Source: Temnothorax longispinosus (taxonomy: Eukaryota; Arthropoda; Insecta; Hymenoptera; Formicidae). Taken from it: a stretch of 64,000 nt of DNA. Of the stretch, positions 22,311 to 33,816 are shown piece after piece. The notes beneath the pieces are model-generated. The model ran no database searches, was not told the DNA's origin, and saw nothing but the letters and a program-made list of their open reading frames with translations. The stretch covers positions 20,047,406-20,111,405 of the forward strand of contig NC_092361.1 in NCBI RefSeq assembly GCF_030848805.1, in the 5' to 3' direction. The stretch's first letter is position 1. Each line of letters starts with the position of its first letter. The position numbers and the translations under genes were made by a program.

Positions 22311-24420
22311 TGCGATATAAAATATGATACATGACTGATAACATTTGAATAGAAGTATTGAAGTAGAAGAATTTTTCTATATGCTCTCATCCGTTTCTTG
22401 TTTCATTTGAAGTCACAGTTTACAGGGTATGTAACAATTTGTTCCTGTAAAAAGCAATTACGCTAATGCATAATACTTATTTAAAATGACGATAAACATT
22501 GGAGCACTATGTAAACTCGTTAAAACTGTAAATTCGTATTTTGCGACATTTGGCGCAAAACGTAATTATTTAATTCCCAGATTCGCGTTCGTCTTATGAA
22601 CATCGCGCGCGATGTTAATTGAAGTAACGCAGTAGCGTAATATTAAGTATAAAATATAAATAAAGATTTCAAAAATGTGTGATTAAATATAATTTTTATG
22701 GTTTTTATTAATATATTTTATCAAACTCAGCCTTATACCGAAAATCAATGCGGAGCAAGCAAAGTAGACCGAAAGAAACTCGGCGCGGAAGGAGGAAGCG
22801 AACGTTGGAAACAAAAAAGAGAACGGAGAATAGAATGCGTTACAGAGCGGCATTTCCGAAGCTGAGGCTGATGGAAGAAGAGTGAGGGACGGGATGTGGG
22901 GAGAGAGATAGAAGGAGAGAGGGCCGGCTTGTTTCGCAAACAGTTAGGAAACGGCTAACGCCGAGGATAAAGTGGTATCGGAACGAGACGATCGTCGAAC
23001 AGATGCCGGGCCATAAAACAACCGCTTCCTCTTTTCCATCCCCTATCGCCGCTCTATCCACCCCCGTAGAGCAAGCCAACTAGCGTTTCTCCTAATGGGC
23101 CAAGACAAACTGCGCCCCCGCCGTTCGGTGTTTAGTGTGTCTGCCTGCAGGGGTTGCCCACAGAATTTCTTCCAATACCCATTACCTCGAGACTTTGGCC
23201 TCTCACCCTCTCTTCCTCCCTACCCCCTCCCCTTCCTCTCTCTCTTGTTTTCCTGTCGTTGTATTTTTCCTTTTCGTATCCGGCTCTTGTTTCGCATATG
23301 CTGCGGCTACATGGGTCATTAATTGGAAAAAATCGCGGCTCCACGGAGTTCCCATTGCTCGGCGTAATAAACGCCGTCTTGGGGAATGAAGCCACGACTG
23401 TGTTTAATGCCTAGAGAGAGCGAGAGCGAACCCTCTTTTAAAATAATTTTTCTCAGGACAGCGAAAATAATTACATCTCCTTCGTCCGTGACGCTACGTT
23501 TCGATGGACGTTTTTAATCGTTTTGCATTTGTACTAAAGGAGAATTTTCGTTCGATATTCTTCAATGTAAACTGGGCGCCGTCTTGTGCCGTCAATCAAA
23601 ATGAAAGCAACGACGGCGACATCCAGGAGCATCGAGCTCGATCGATTCGCACCCATGACCCCGGTGACGGACGCTAAGTGAAGTTTGGACTTGTTAACGA
23701 AGTTACAGATTCTCGTAATCAAGGAGAGGAGGGGGGGAGTACCTGCAGCGTGTGTAGATATTCAATATGCCGTGGCTGTTAGCATCTACAATGTTATTCA
23801 TATATTCAGAGACCTGCGCGCACACACATACACGTACCAAAAACGCGTGTACTCCTTCGACGTGTATATATTAATATGGGAGTAGACGAATTCGCGGACG
23901 GCAAAAAGAGCATGTGGAGGGAAAGAGTCGGATGAGTAGAGCGCGTAAGAGTATCTAGGAAGAGGGACGACGGGAGGGAAGGAGGGGAGGAAAGAGAGAA
24001 CACACGTCGTGCCTCGAATGGAGCTTTGCACACCGTTTCGTACCACACCGACTTGATTCTGAGCGACGAATTCGTTAAGCATCCGTTTTATACGTACGGT
24101 ACGAATACGCTCGTACGAAAGAGGAGAATTTTGCCGGTCACGAGAATTTCGCCAAAGCGACCGGAGTTGCCGCTGATGCGAAATGCAAACTGGCCGCGTA
24201 ATGTAATTGCTATAGGCGTTTCGCGCGCGGCCGGCGCGGCGTTTCGCGACTAGTCATTTAGCGGTGAGTAATGTGCAGCCGGCGACCGCGGGTATACACG
24301 CCGTTGGGGCATTTTTATTCGCGACTGCTTATCGGCATTTCGCTCGCGAGTCCGTTCGCAATTGACAAAGTTTCCCGACTCGCATTCAACTGCTTTGTTC
24401 ATAAACTGTACTATGATAAA
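22311..24420. other. Non-coding; AT trough then mixed
   Basis: 22320-22740 is AT-rich. 23200-23252 is pyrimidine-rich. 24170-24260 is CpG-dense. Overlapping short frames at 23095-23414 come from the pyrimidine tract. Confidence 0.65.
22599..22616. repeat. 18-bp perfect palindrome
   Basis: AACATCGCGCGCGATGTT is exactly self-complementary, with a (CG)3 centre, and lies alone in an AT-rich trough. Confidence 0.7.
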
Positions 24421-24452
24421 AATTAGTAATGATAACAATTAGTAATGAAGCA
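24421..24452 (+). repeat. 16-bp tandem duplication
   Basis: Two adjacent 16-bp units both begin AATTAGTAATGA, a homeodomain-type core (TTAG/TAAT) in duplicate. Confidence 0.6.
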
Positions 24453-26080
24453 TGACAGGCCTATGTTAGTATTGCAATTACGAAAAATGTATACGTCTTG
24501 AAAACGTAATACCATCGCAGAAAAAATATCGAGCTCGTAATCTCTTCTAAGATAGCAAGTTTCTTCTCAGAAACGATAATGTTGACGATCGCTGCCGTTC
24601 ACGATTGCGCGCGAGAAGGAATAAGACGAGGAAAGTAGGATGCGTAAGAGGCAGGCAGAAGAGACACGCAGCAATAATGATAGAGAGCCGACCGTTATTT
24701 CTCATTAAAAACAAGGGCTTCATCGCTCGCCATTATTGCAGAAGTGGCAGCGCGGCGTGCTCTCGTGCTTTCCCTGACAGGACCAGGCCTACAACCGAGC
24801 CCACCCACCCACCCCCGTCTACTAAGCGCGCCACGAGTACGGCGGTGAATGAGTGTCATTGAGAGGTGTCACTTCGTAGCATATTCGTTTGTATTTCCCG
24901 CGCTCTCGTCATTATCTGCCATGCGGTGCATTGTAACGGCGCGTCGGCTGCACTCGAGCACTCCAACCCTGCAAAATACAAATAATCAGGAGGATCCGTC
25001 TATCCCCCGGCCCTGTCTAGTGGATCCGCGCGCTCCAACGCTCTCTCTCTCTCTCTTTTCAACCAAGCTCCGACTGCGCTTCTCTTCCCTTCTCTTATTC
25101 CTCGTCGTACAACGAGGCAACCAGCCTCTGTCGAGCTACTGTTCTTTATTCATCACCATGGCGATTCGCATCGGTGATTCGTTTGTCATTTCCCGTCGCG
25201 ATTGACTGTAGTGCTATTGCCTATAAGAGAAAATCATGCTCACGTCTCGTTATGCGAATCGCAAATACGCGCGGTTCGCAGATTTAAATATCATAAAAAA
25301 ATAATATTTAACAAATTCTAACGCACTAATCAGATTTTTTTCTATCTTCTATGAAGAAAATTTAAATAGAATTAAAAATATATTGTTACATGTTCGATAT
25401 CACGCATAATTCAGAATAACTTCCAGCTTTTCAATTGAAATAGCGCGCACACAGTTCATGTTTAAAATATTCAGTACTCAAACTAAACGAGAAACACGCA
25501 CAGAACTTTCGCACGATAAGAAAGATCCGCTCTGTTTGATATCTTGTTTGTGCATTGACCGTACGCGGATTGCATCTACTAAAGCTCGCGGTCATCACGT
25601 TGCATCATTTCGTCGGAAATACAGCTCAGAGCTATTGTTGTTGGCGTTTACGTTAATTGGTAATTTGACGAAACCTCTGGTACACATTTCGATGTTGTAA
25701 ACTGAAGGCATACCTACGTACGCTGTGGAGACGTTATTCAGCCAGAGGCGAATAATGCGATTTTCCGATAAATTATCTTGATCTTCGAATATTCTTACGA
25801 CGGCATATGTTATGTATATCGGAATTATTAAACCATTACAGAGCGTGATATTTCAAATAAAAGTTTCTCTTAGAAAATATTTAGGATATACTTTTAGGCA
25901 TGTGTATCACGAAAGAATGCGAAAGTATACGAGTGAAGCTCGACTTGCAGATATAGGTTGCGCATTTTCGATCACAATGATGCTGCGTGACCGAGATACA
26001 AGTAATCGTTTCAATGACAGAAGCTTCGAGATGAATTTTCGGTGGACAGCCTTTGGCAGATCGCGTAGCTCATAAACGGC
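24453..26080. other. Non-coding, mixed
   Basis: Contains (CT)8 at 25041-25057 and an AT-rich patch at 25280-25400. Frames of up to 118 codons show no family signature. Confidence 0.65.
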
Positions 26081-26345
26081 ACCGTAGCCTAAAGCCATAT
26101 CGACTATTAAGCAGCGTATAGCACGGATATAGCTCGGTGTACGCGGTGTATACGCCCGTAATTACCTTTACCCTTAATTATCTATCCAATTAGCCCGAAG
26201 CTATTATGATTAAACCTATACTGTAAGTTTATAATAACAATTAGTTACTATCGACCGCCGCTGCGACGCGGTAATTCTCACTTTCCGAGCTGAATCACGG
26301 CGCGCCTTATTGAGGTTTAGAGTTTCGAAATTGCACTTCGTCACC
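26081..26345. promoter_or_regulatory. Enhancer-like homeodomain-site cluster
   Basis: Within 265 bp free of simple repeats are TTAATTA (26174), CCAATTAG (26186), GATTAAA (26207), CAATTAG (26238) and a GC-rich CCGCCGCTGCGACGCGG word. Dense mixed homeodomain cores suggest a developmental enhancer. This is inference from texture, and chance matches are frequent in AT-rich DNA. Confidence 0.2.
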
Positions 26346-26737
26346 CCCGCTTTGGATGGCGAAAACAACCACCGGCGTAAAATTACAAATTTATCTCGTG
26401 TGCTCTAGGGGCGCGGGGGAAAAACGTTATGCTGAACGCGTCTCTAATCGTCATTCTCGAGGAGAGAAGAAAAAGATTTACGGAAAAGGAACCAAGACAG
26501 AAATATTGCCTTCGTTAATTTATCGTTTCGCGCTCCTTCTACTGCGCGGCTATTATACTTTCGGATAATTAACTCGATTTTTCTTCCAGCAAGGATGAGA
26601 TAATTGCGCCGATGAGGTACAAATGTCTCAGCTCGTTAAACTTGTTATTCTTCTCGGCAAAGCTCTGGAAGGCCAATTATCTTTTGCTATCTATGTTTGG
26701 CTCACAATCAATAGTATTCTCAGTACGAAGAATCGCG

Positions 26738-26767
26738 AAAGAGAGAGAGAAAGAAAGAGAGACAGAG
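26738..26767 (+). repeat. (GA)n tract
   Basis: GAGAGAGAGA followed by AAGA/AAGAGA units. Confidence 0.85.
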
Positions 26768-27266
26768 TTTTTTTGACTCAAATAGAAATTATACATTGTA
26801 ATCATATAAATCTATTAATATAAGAAAATATTAAATACGTGAAAAGAAATTAGTAAAAGAAAAATCTCGTTTATTGTACTAATTAAATTTGCAGAATAAT
26901 AGTATATTTCTGTGATTACTTTAAGCTACGATATCTAACGAAGCGGATACAAAGAGTGTCGATCCCAATGCCGCCAACCGATAATGATTTCCGCAGGAAC
27001 GAATTATTAGTTCATTAGATGGAAATAGCCCGTGATGGAAAGTAATGAGCCTAAGCCAGTATTTTTGCATAATGGTCGCCATAAAGCCAGCGAAGCATTC
27101 AGACGTCGTACTTCGTAAAGTTGTAAAAAATCGGTAACTCTCTCAATGCTAATCAACTGGAATTAGCACTTCCTTTTTTACACTTCGCTTGTTGCCTCAA
27201 TAACGTGCGATTCTTTCTCCCCAAGTCGCTTCCAATTATAGTTGTAAGTACGCGAAAGAGTTTGTA

Positions 27267-27294
27267 ATTACAATATTAATACGTGTATTGTAAT
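27267..27294. repeat. Hairpin, 9-bp perfect arms
   Basis: ATTACAATA (27267-27275) and TATTGTAAT (27286-27294) pair around a 10-base loop. Confidence 0.6.
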
Positions 27295-27730
27295 GAAAAA
27301 TAAAAGCAACAGTCTTAATCCTATTTATCTCTCTGTAATTATCACAGACTTTGCATTTAATCGCCAAGAAAATGTCCTTGTATATTTCATATGTGTCGTG
27401 TACGATTTAAATACCGTTTAATGTGTAAAGCTTTTTATAGTTATTAGTGTCAAGATGGCAGTTTTTACATTGCAAATTACAGTGTCTCAAAATAAAAGTG
27501 AGACAGAAACGCGATGCAGAAATTCAATCTTATTTCTTTGAGATCGAAATCGAATCTTTCTCGAGAAATGACGAAACAATATGAAAGGCGATCACCCGGC
27601 CGTTATTAAATGAGAAGAGCATCACAGATATAGAAATAGGAAGAGACTGAAATAGGAATATTACATCAAGGTTCGACGGCCTCGTTCAGTCATACAGAAA
27701 GACGAGTGACGATTGTATATGCATGCACAC

Positions 27731-27834
27731 CTTTTCCTCGGCTCCCTTCTCTCTTTCTCTTCCTTTCCTCGCGTTCATCTCTCTCTCTTTCTCTCTCTTT
27801 CCTTAAAGTCTCTTTCTTTCTCTCCTACTCTTTC
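27731..27834. repeat. Long CT-rich tract
   Basis: About 100 bases of broken (CT)n and (CTTT)n on the plus strand. It reads like an extended polypyrimidine tract, but no convincing 3' splice site and exon follow. Confidence 0.85.
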
Positions 27835-28036
27835 GGTTGCGTATTCAAATGCGTGCACGTTTGGCGCGGTTGGATTTCAAGGTCTCGCCGCGGTCCATCC
27901 TGAATACGCCCACAAATTTATCATTGAGTATTATTCATTGAAGCGTCAATGGTACCATTTGAATATGAAAAGAAGGAGCCTAGTGAATGGTTCCGCCGAG
28001 GCGCGTCACCCGGTAGGAGTATAGGTGTACACTTAT

Positions 28037-28364
28037 ACACGGGGTGTCTCTTAAAAACGTGCTAGTTTAATTATCTTGTTTCCACTCGTGCTCAAGGCAC
28101 AAATGATGCGAAATTATTAATTGCGCAATTAATATTTAAATTTTTGTTGCAGCAAAACAGTACTATGTAAATGTGAGATCTCACTCCAATATGTAAAAAA
28201 TTATAAATATATTTTCACGCGAACATATCAAACTTTCTAACATAATATTTAAGTATCAAAAGTATCTGTTTTCCTTCAGATATATAATTGTTATAGCATA
28301 AAAGTACCACAATAAAGATCGTAATATGCAGTTAAGAACGTGTCGTTTTCTGAGGCACCCTTTA
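28037..28364. mobile_element. Possible small inverted-repeat element (MITE-like)
   Basis: GGGTGTCTC (28042-28050) near the left end matches the reverse complement of GAGGCACCC (28352-28360) with one mismatch. Both are followed inward by AAAA. Over about 21 bases from flanking TA dinucleotides the ends agree at roughly 15 positions. A TA duplication would suit a Tc1/mariner-type MITE. The inside is AT-rich with no open frame. No second copy occurs in the window, so this rests on imperfect ends only. Confidence 0.25.
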
Positions 28365-28395
28365 TATTATGTATATAAGGCAGTAGAGGAACTAG

Positions 28396-28629
28396 ATGGC
28401 AGGCTTCGATTATTTAATCGATTCAGAATATTCAGGGGCCCCCGGGAATTCCTTTTTGTTTAACTTCCTGCAGATATTCGCCGGTGGGACTATCGTCTTC
28501 GTATCGTACGGCGTTCCATACGTACGCACACTACTTGCCCTTGTCTCTGACGAAGGGGAAGTAGAACCAACGAACAACGCGTTGTTGTCACGGGACAACG
28601 ACGAAGGAAACGACGTGTCACCCGAATAA
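28396..28629 (+). other. 77-codon ATG frame with hydrophobic core and acidic tail
   Basis: I do not recognise it. Residues 19-50 are strongly hydrophobic (one long or two short membrane spans). Residues 51-77 hold nine acidic residues and end in SPE. AATAAA overlaps the TAA stop at 28625-28630. A TATATAAG lies only about 20 bp before the ATG, too close for a normal core promoter. It begins 32 bp after the putative inverted-repeat element. It could be a small membrane-protein exon or a chance frame. Confidence 0.15.
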
Positions 28630-30520
28630 ATAGTTATTCGACTACGACGACGAGCGTGTTGGGCCGATCAAAGGCGGAGTCGGTTTCTTCGACTGTACAC
28701 GGAGTCGATCGACTTTACAACTCACGATTACTTCAAAAGTACAACGAATGCGATTTTAATCCGATTTGTCAGCTGTTACATCACTTACATCACTTATATC
28801 AGTTCATTACAATTATCCTAGGAAAAAATATCTGACCTCTTTTCTTCCTCAATCTCTCACTGTTAAAATTCAAAAATAGTATCTACGTATTAAGAGAATT
28901 ATAATTACTATCGTCACGTAGACGGACAACTGCGAATTATAACTTTCTCCATCTAAATCACACGTCACGTAAGCAATAATTCGAAGTCGCTTATTCTAGC
29001 GCTCGCCGATAAGTATCAAACGCACAACGGCCACGCTCTTGGCGCGAACTCGTTTACGTTAATCGCCTCGGCGGCGCTCCCGCTCAACGGCGTGTCGAAT
29101 GTTAAAAAGAGTATTAATATAAAACGACGATCGCCGCCATTATGGGAGCGAGATCGCGTCTTAACGTCAGGACGGCGCGCAACGAACGCCGATGCTCGAA
29201 GACGACGCGAGTGATTTCAAGAGCGGAGGGATTCGAGATAGGATTGTCTGCACCATCGGCTAGGAATCCCATCAAGTATCGTCGTTACCCCCATGGCGGA
29301 GCGCACGGGCGGCAGGAGGCTCGAGCTAGTTAGAGTTTATAATAAGGATCGGCCGTCCTGTATAACACGCTGCCGGGCCTATCATCTATTTATCGAGTGA
29401 AAATGTCTTCGGCTCAAATCCCCGTGAAATACGGCCTGGTCCCCCCTTCCCTTCCTCCCGCCACCCGGCGGTGCTCGCCAGCCTTCGATCGAGTATTGTT
29501 TGTCGTCTATGTGATGCTCCGCGAACTGTGAAAATCGAACGGGACTCTGAAAAGAGGGTGGGAAGAGCTTTCCTTCAAAACTCATTCGTTTATAGATTAC
29601 GGAAGCCAAAAATAATGTATATAGAACAATGCAAATCTTTATCCCCAAAGAGGATTTCATTTCTTGCGAGGATAAAATCTCTCTCTTTTACGATCTTATT
29701 ATAAAATCTATTATTCTAAGATCTTTTATTCATTCACCACCTCCAGATTTCACAAAATAAAAGGTATATAATATTCACGAGGAAATGTCATATTTCCGTA
29801 AGTAACGTTAATCAAGAAGTAAAAATTAGCGTATAAAATTGTTTCAGCATTCTTCAGCGCGAGCTTCTGCTTGTTCAGCTACTTAAAATTACCGTTTGTA
29901 GAGCTGAAGTTTTAACCATCCCAACGTGTTTACGCGGGCATCCCATCGAAAATTACAGTGTTTAGTCCAAACAAGGGATTTAACAGGCTCGAAGTCACAA
30001 GTCACTCGGCAGATATGATCTGAGTTGGTCGAGACGTTCAAGATAACGCAACCTAAGATACACAAATACTCGCCTTCCTTCCCGTTAATCATACGGTAAG
30101 TCCATTCAATCGCGACATTTGTTAAAATATAATTTCATAATCGATCTTGCTCGGAGAATACCTGGATCGGCCTGCGCAACGGTTTATTCTCTTCTACTCC
30201 GCTTTTCAAGGATCATAGTTTAGAGCTGAAAACCCGTACGTGTGTACGCATCGCGCGACGAGAATTTATCACGCGTGACACAACTCCGAAGTCGGCGCGC
30301 ACAACGCAAGCCGCGCACAACGTGAGCCGAGGGTGAGGGGGTGGTTACTCAAGGTGCATCCGCTTGGAAATTAAAAATGTCGCACAATGAGCGCTCGCCG
30401 GCTACCGTTGACTGAAATGCAGTTGCGCATGCAACGGGAAGCCTCTCCCGTGTTGCCTCCGCCGACGACCTTTTATGTAAGAGTTAACGATTTCGCGTGA
30501 GCGATTACGATCCCCCTGGC
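28630..30520. other. Non-coding, mixed
   Basis: 28700-28980 is AT-leaning and 29030-29340 CpG-rich. GCCGCCATTATGG (29131-29143), a good PHO/YY1-type core, stands at the head of a GC-rich ATG frame (29142-29333) without known residues. 29660-29900 is AT-rich. Confidence 0.6.
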
Positions 30521-30579
30521 ATTCGTTCATTCGCTCACTCGCTCGTTCGTTCGTACGTTCGTACGTTCGTTCGTTCGAC
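30521..30579 (+). repeat. (TTCG)n degenerate microsatellite
   Basis: About fourteen 4-bp units of TTCG, with TTCA, CTCA, CTCG and TACG variants. Frames through it read as Arg-Ser-Phe-Val repeats and are not genes. Confidence 0.85.
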
Positions 30580-32692
30580 GCCGGGAATCGCAAAGGTGGA
30601 AACACCGCGCGCACCGGTAAGCCACTATGTCGTCGGAGACGTAAGGCGAGATTTGCTCGACGAAAAAAATGTCAATGGCCTTTCGCAGCACTTGGCGTCG
30701 CACTTCCGCGACAATGAAGTTGTAACCCCCGGCGAAAATCCCGTGGCGCACTGTTTACGATGAAATAGTGGCGTCTTGAAACGAGATCGTTAGCGCGGCG
30801 TTTGCTAAGTCCGGGAAAACTCTAGAAAACACGAAACTTGGATTTGGATGTAGCATAGATGTAAATTTTTAGTGTGTAACTCTCTGTGAATCTGCGTGTA
30901 AAAAAATAAACTATATATCATGAAAACTAATCTTATTAAGCTCTTTTTTATTAAAATCATATTTGTTAAAACATAATATATATTTCTTCGTCCTGTAATA
31001 CACTGAAGAGGTTTGCAGTTTCCCCCAATTCCGTCCGTTACGAGTCCATATAATTGCGCTCTTATTGCTGTTTTACAAGAGGCAGTAATTGCAGCACGTG
31101 AGAAACCGTGGGTGGGCCCGCGCGCGGGCATTCCAAAATAAAATCGAGATACCGCCTTTTTGCAGCAGCGGAGATCGCAGCTTCTCTCGAGGGGAGGCGA
31201 CGCCGGACCACACCGAGTTTCGACGTGTCACCCGGGATGAAAGAAAATGGCTGACGATCATTAGCGACGGTGACTCGCCGTCGGTGGATGGTCCTCGTTA
31301 AACACTCGACTCGCTTTTGACGTATCCATAATCACCGATAAGAACTTGTTGGACTCCCTCCCCCCCTGCCGTCTGCCGTCTCTTTATCTCTCTCCTCCTG
31401 CCTCCTCCTTTCTCTTTCTCTCTCGCTTATTTGCCGCCCCTTTCCCCATTCTTGAGTGCGCTGCCAACGTTCACATCCGCGCGCCATCCGTGCGACGACT
31501 TTGAAATCCAGGTGGTGACACCGCGTCTCATAAAGAGAGTGAGACCGAACGCATGCCGCAGTGTCGAGTGCGGCACAAATAATCCGAGACAAATTACTCT
31601 TAAGTCATGTTATCGGCAAGCGCGGGGGGATTATAAGAAAAATGTGCGCGACTCGTCGCGTCATACCTGCGCGCGGATTGCTCCTATATGCAGACTCATC
31701 GCGTTAGGCTGAGTTCCCCCGAGCGAAGGAGGAAGCTAATTAGACACCGCAAAATCAAGCGTTAAGATATTAATTGCATATAGAGAAATCGAATAAGTTA
31801 ACAATAATATTTATAATCTGCGCAATGATCTATTCACTAATCATCTATTATTCTATCCGTTTTGGTGAATAGAATATTTCTATCAAACTCGCCAGTCGCC
31901 AATATCGAATAATAATGATACTTTATAAATGTATGTGTTTATTGTACTTTTTCGAATTTATTTTTAATGGTTATTTGCTTTATCTGATGTACGAACATGT
32001 TTATTTCACTTCAGTTACACGCTCTGTGAAAGTTACGTCCTTTCTAAACTTTGCCTTCGATAAATCTCGTTACATGTAATCGTTTAGAGAGCCTGCGATA
32101 TCAAGACATTGCGCGCATCGTGTTCCATCTCTTTCCTCTCTGCGCTCGCCTTTTCTCCCGAGTTCGTCTTTTTATCTCGCCTGCTGGGCGCGTCAATTTT
32201 GGGAAAGTTCTTCGAATGATGAACGACGGCAGGTTTGAAGGAGCACGATGGAATCTTCGCGAAATCTTCGCTTAACGGCACCCAAGTGGATTAAAAGCTG
32301 ATCAAAGTTTGCGAACGGTCGTTTCAATATCGCGGGATATCAGACGCGAGAACGGAGGACACGCGAAACCTTCTTCGTCGCCGTATAGGATACAATCAGG
32401 TTGGCGTTAGCAGATTATTATGTTTCCTACGAAAGAAACTTGCTAAGATGATACACAAGATGAAACACAAAAGACTGACGCGTGAACTACGACAATTTGC
32501 AACCAAAAGTTTTCTGTGTAAATTTCATTAAAAATATATATATACATATATCGTGAAACATGACTAAAATTTATTTATTATCTACAAATTCGTAACATTA
32601 TACACATAAAAGTTAATTCTACAATTGACAAAAACTAATCACAGTTGAACGAAATATTTGTAAGCATTAAAACTGGAAACTTAAACAAACAT
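30580..32692. other. Non-coding, mixed
   Basis: Pyrimidine-rich at 31354-31427. 31740-32000 and 32500-32690 are AT-rich. Frames of up to 108 codons are random in look. I see nothing structured. Confidence 0.65.
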
Positions 32693-32925
32693 TTAAATAA
32701 TTTTAATAATTTTAATAAATTTTAATAATTTTAATAATTTTAATCATTTTAATAATTTTAATATTTAGTACTATTTAATATCTAATATTTAAAATATTTA
32801 AATATTCTAATATTTAAAATTTTAATAATAATATTTAAAAAATTTTAACAATAATATTTAAAAAATTTTAACAATATAATTTTTAATAATATTTAAATAT
32901 TTAAATAATTTTAATTTACATTGGC
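32693..32925. repeat. Degenerate AT-only array
   Basis: The first part is TTTTAATAA iterated about seven times at a 9-12 base spacing. The second part has about 24-bp units built from AATATTTAAAAAATTTTAAC, at least two nearly identical. The tract is almost wholly A+T for 230 bp and could serve as a matrix-attachment or easily melted region. Confidence 0.8.
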
Positions 32926-33680
32926 ATTTATTATAGTCTGGTGCCTGTTTATTCTTTCATTACAATTATTTTAGAAAATGCATTACACATAAATAAATAA
33001 ACGATGATTATAGTTGCCTAATAAATCATTTGTTTTACGTAAATTATGTGTTCAGATAAACTTACTTTTTTTAATTCCAAAAATTTTACGTAATGTCTTA
33101 CTCAAGAAATTTATTGACAATTCTTAACAGACAGTTCGTAAAACAGAATATTCTTTCGTCTAATTGAAGTCAATTAATCGCCGAAACGCAGCAAAAGCGC
33201 AATATAGATGACTAATATGACTATTGGGTATAAATATAGCACAATGGCCACTGGGAAATTGCAAAGCTACCTATGCTCATTAATTACTGCACTGATGACA
33301 TTTCACGATTACACGGATTAATTAAAAACTCATATAACCAATAATGCGACAAAGGTTTATCGAAGCACGAAACTCATTGCTTCGTAATTTTACCAGAGCT
33401 ACGTTATTATGCCATCATTAGCTAAACATAATTATGTTTCTTGCTTAATGCAAATTACTTTGCCCGGGATTGATAATTACACATTATATTACGAAACATT
33501 CGTGTTTATTCTCCGCGTTTACGCTATTATGCTCTTTGACTACGTTTACCGATGTACACAATCGTCTGCTCGCTGCACAATTTGTACGCTCGAGAATAAT
33601 TACAAACCTGCCAATGAGCGTCATGCAAAGCGTAGAAAAGAGAAGGAAGGAAAAGAAGACGATAGCCGAGCTCGCGCGCA
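32926..33680. other. AT-rich non-coding
   Basis: Holds a TATAAATA (33229-33236) followed by CACAATGG, resembling a core promoter but with no frame downstream, and a 7-bp hairpin at 33361-33384. Nothing else is evident. Confidence 0.6.
33361..33384. repeat. Hairpin CGAAGCA/TGCTTCG
   Basis: Seven perfect pairs around a 10-base loop. Confidence 0.45.
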
Positions 33681-33738
33681 CACATCCATACCTCCACACC
33701 ACACCCACACCTACACACATATATACACACACACACAC

Positions 33739-33769
<31 letters not shown>

Positions 33770-33816
33770 TACAAACACGTATATATAAAAATGTGTATAC
33801 ATACATATATACGTAG
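33681..33816. repeat. (AC)n and (CACATA)6 compound microsatellite
   Basis: CACACC-type sequence leads into (AC)7 at 33725-33738, then six ACACAT/CACATA units to 33772, then TATATA/TGTGTATAC sequence. Long frames on both strands here (up to 203 codons) are artefacts of the repeat; the longest begins at TTG. Confidence 0.95.

Larger units (their letters stand above)
26346..28030. other. Non-coding with GA and CT tracts
   Basis: (GA)n at 26738-26767 and a 100-bp CT-rich tract at 27731-27834. 26800-27000 and 27240-27480 are AT-rich. At 27064-27092 an ATTTTTGCATAAT word is followed by CCATAAA, resembling octamer and Hox-type sites. Confidence 0.65.

Noticed and set aside
28436..28452. GGGCCCCCGGGAATTC resembling a cloning polylinker
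   Set aside because: Flanking bases do not match any vector I know and the sequence lies within an open frame; taken as coincidence.
33229..33236. TATAAATA as a core promoter
   Set aside because: No frame or start-site element follows and the region is AT-rich.
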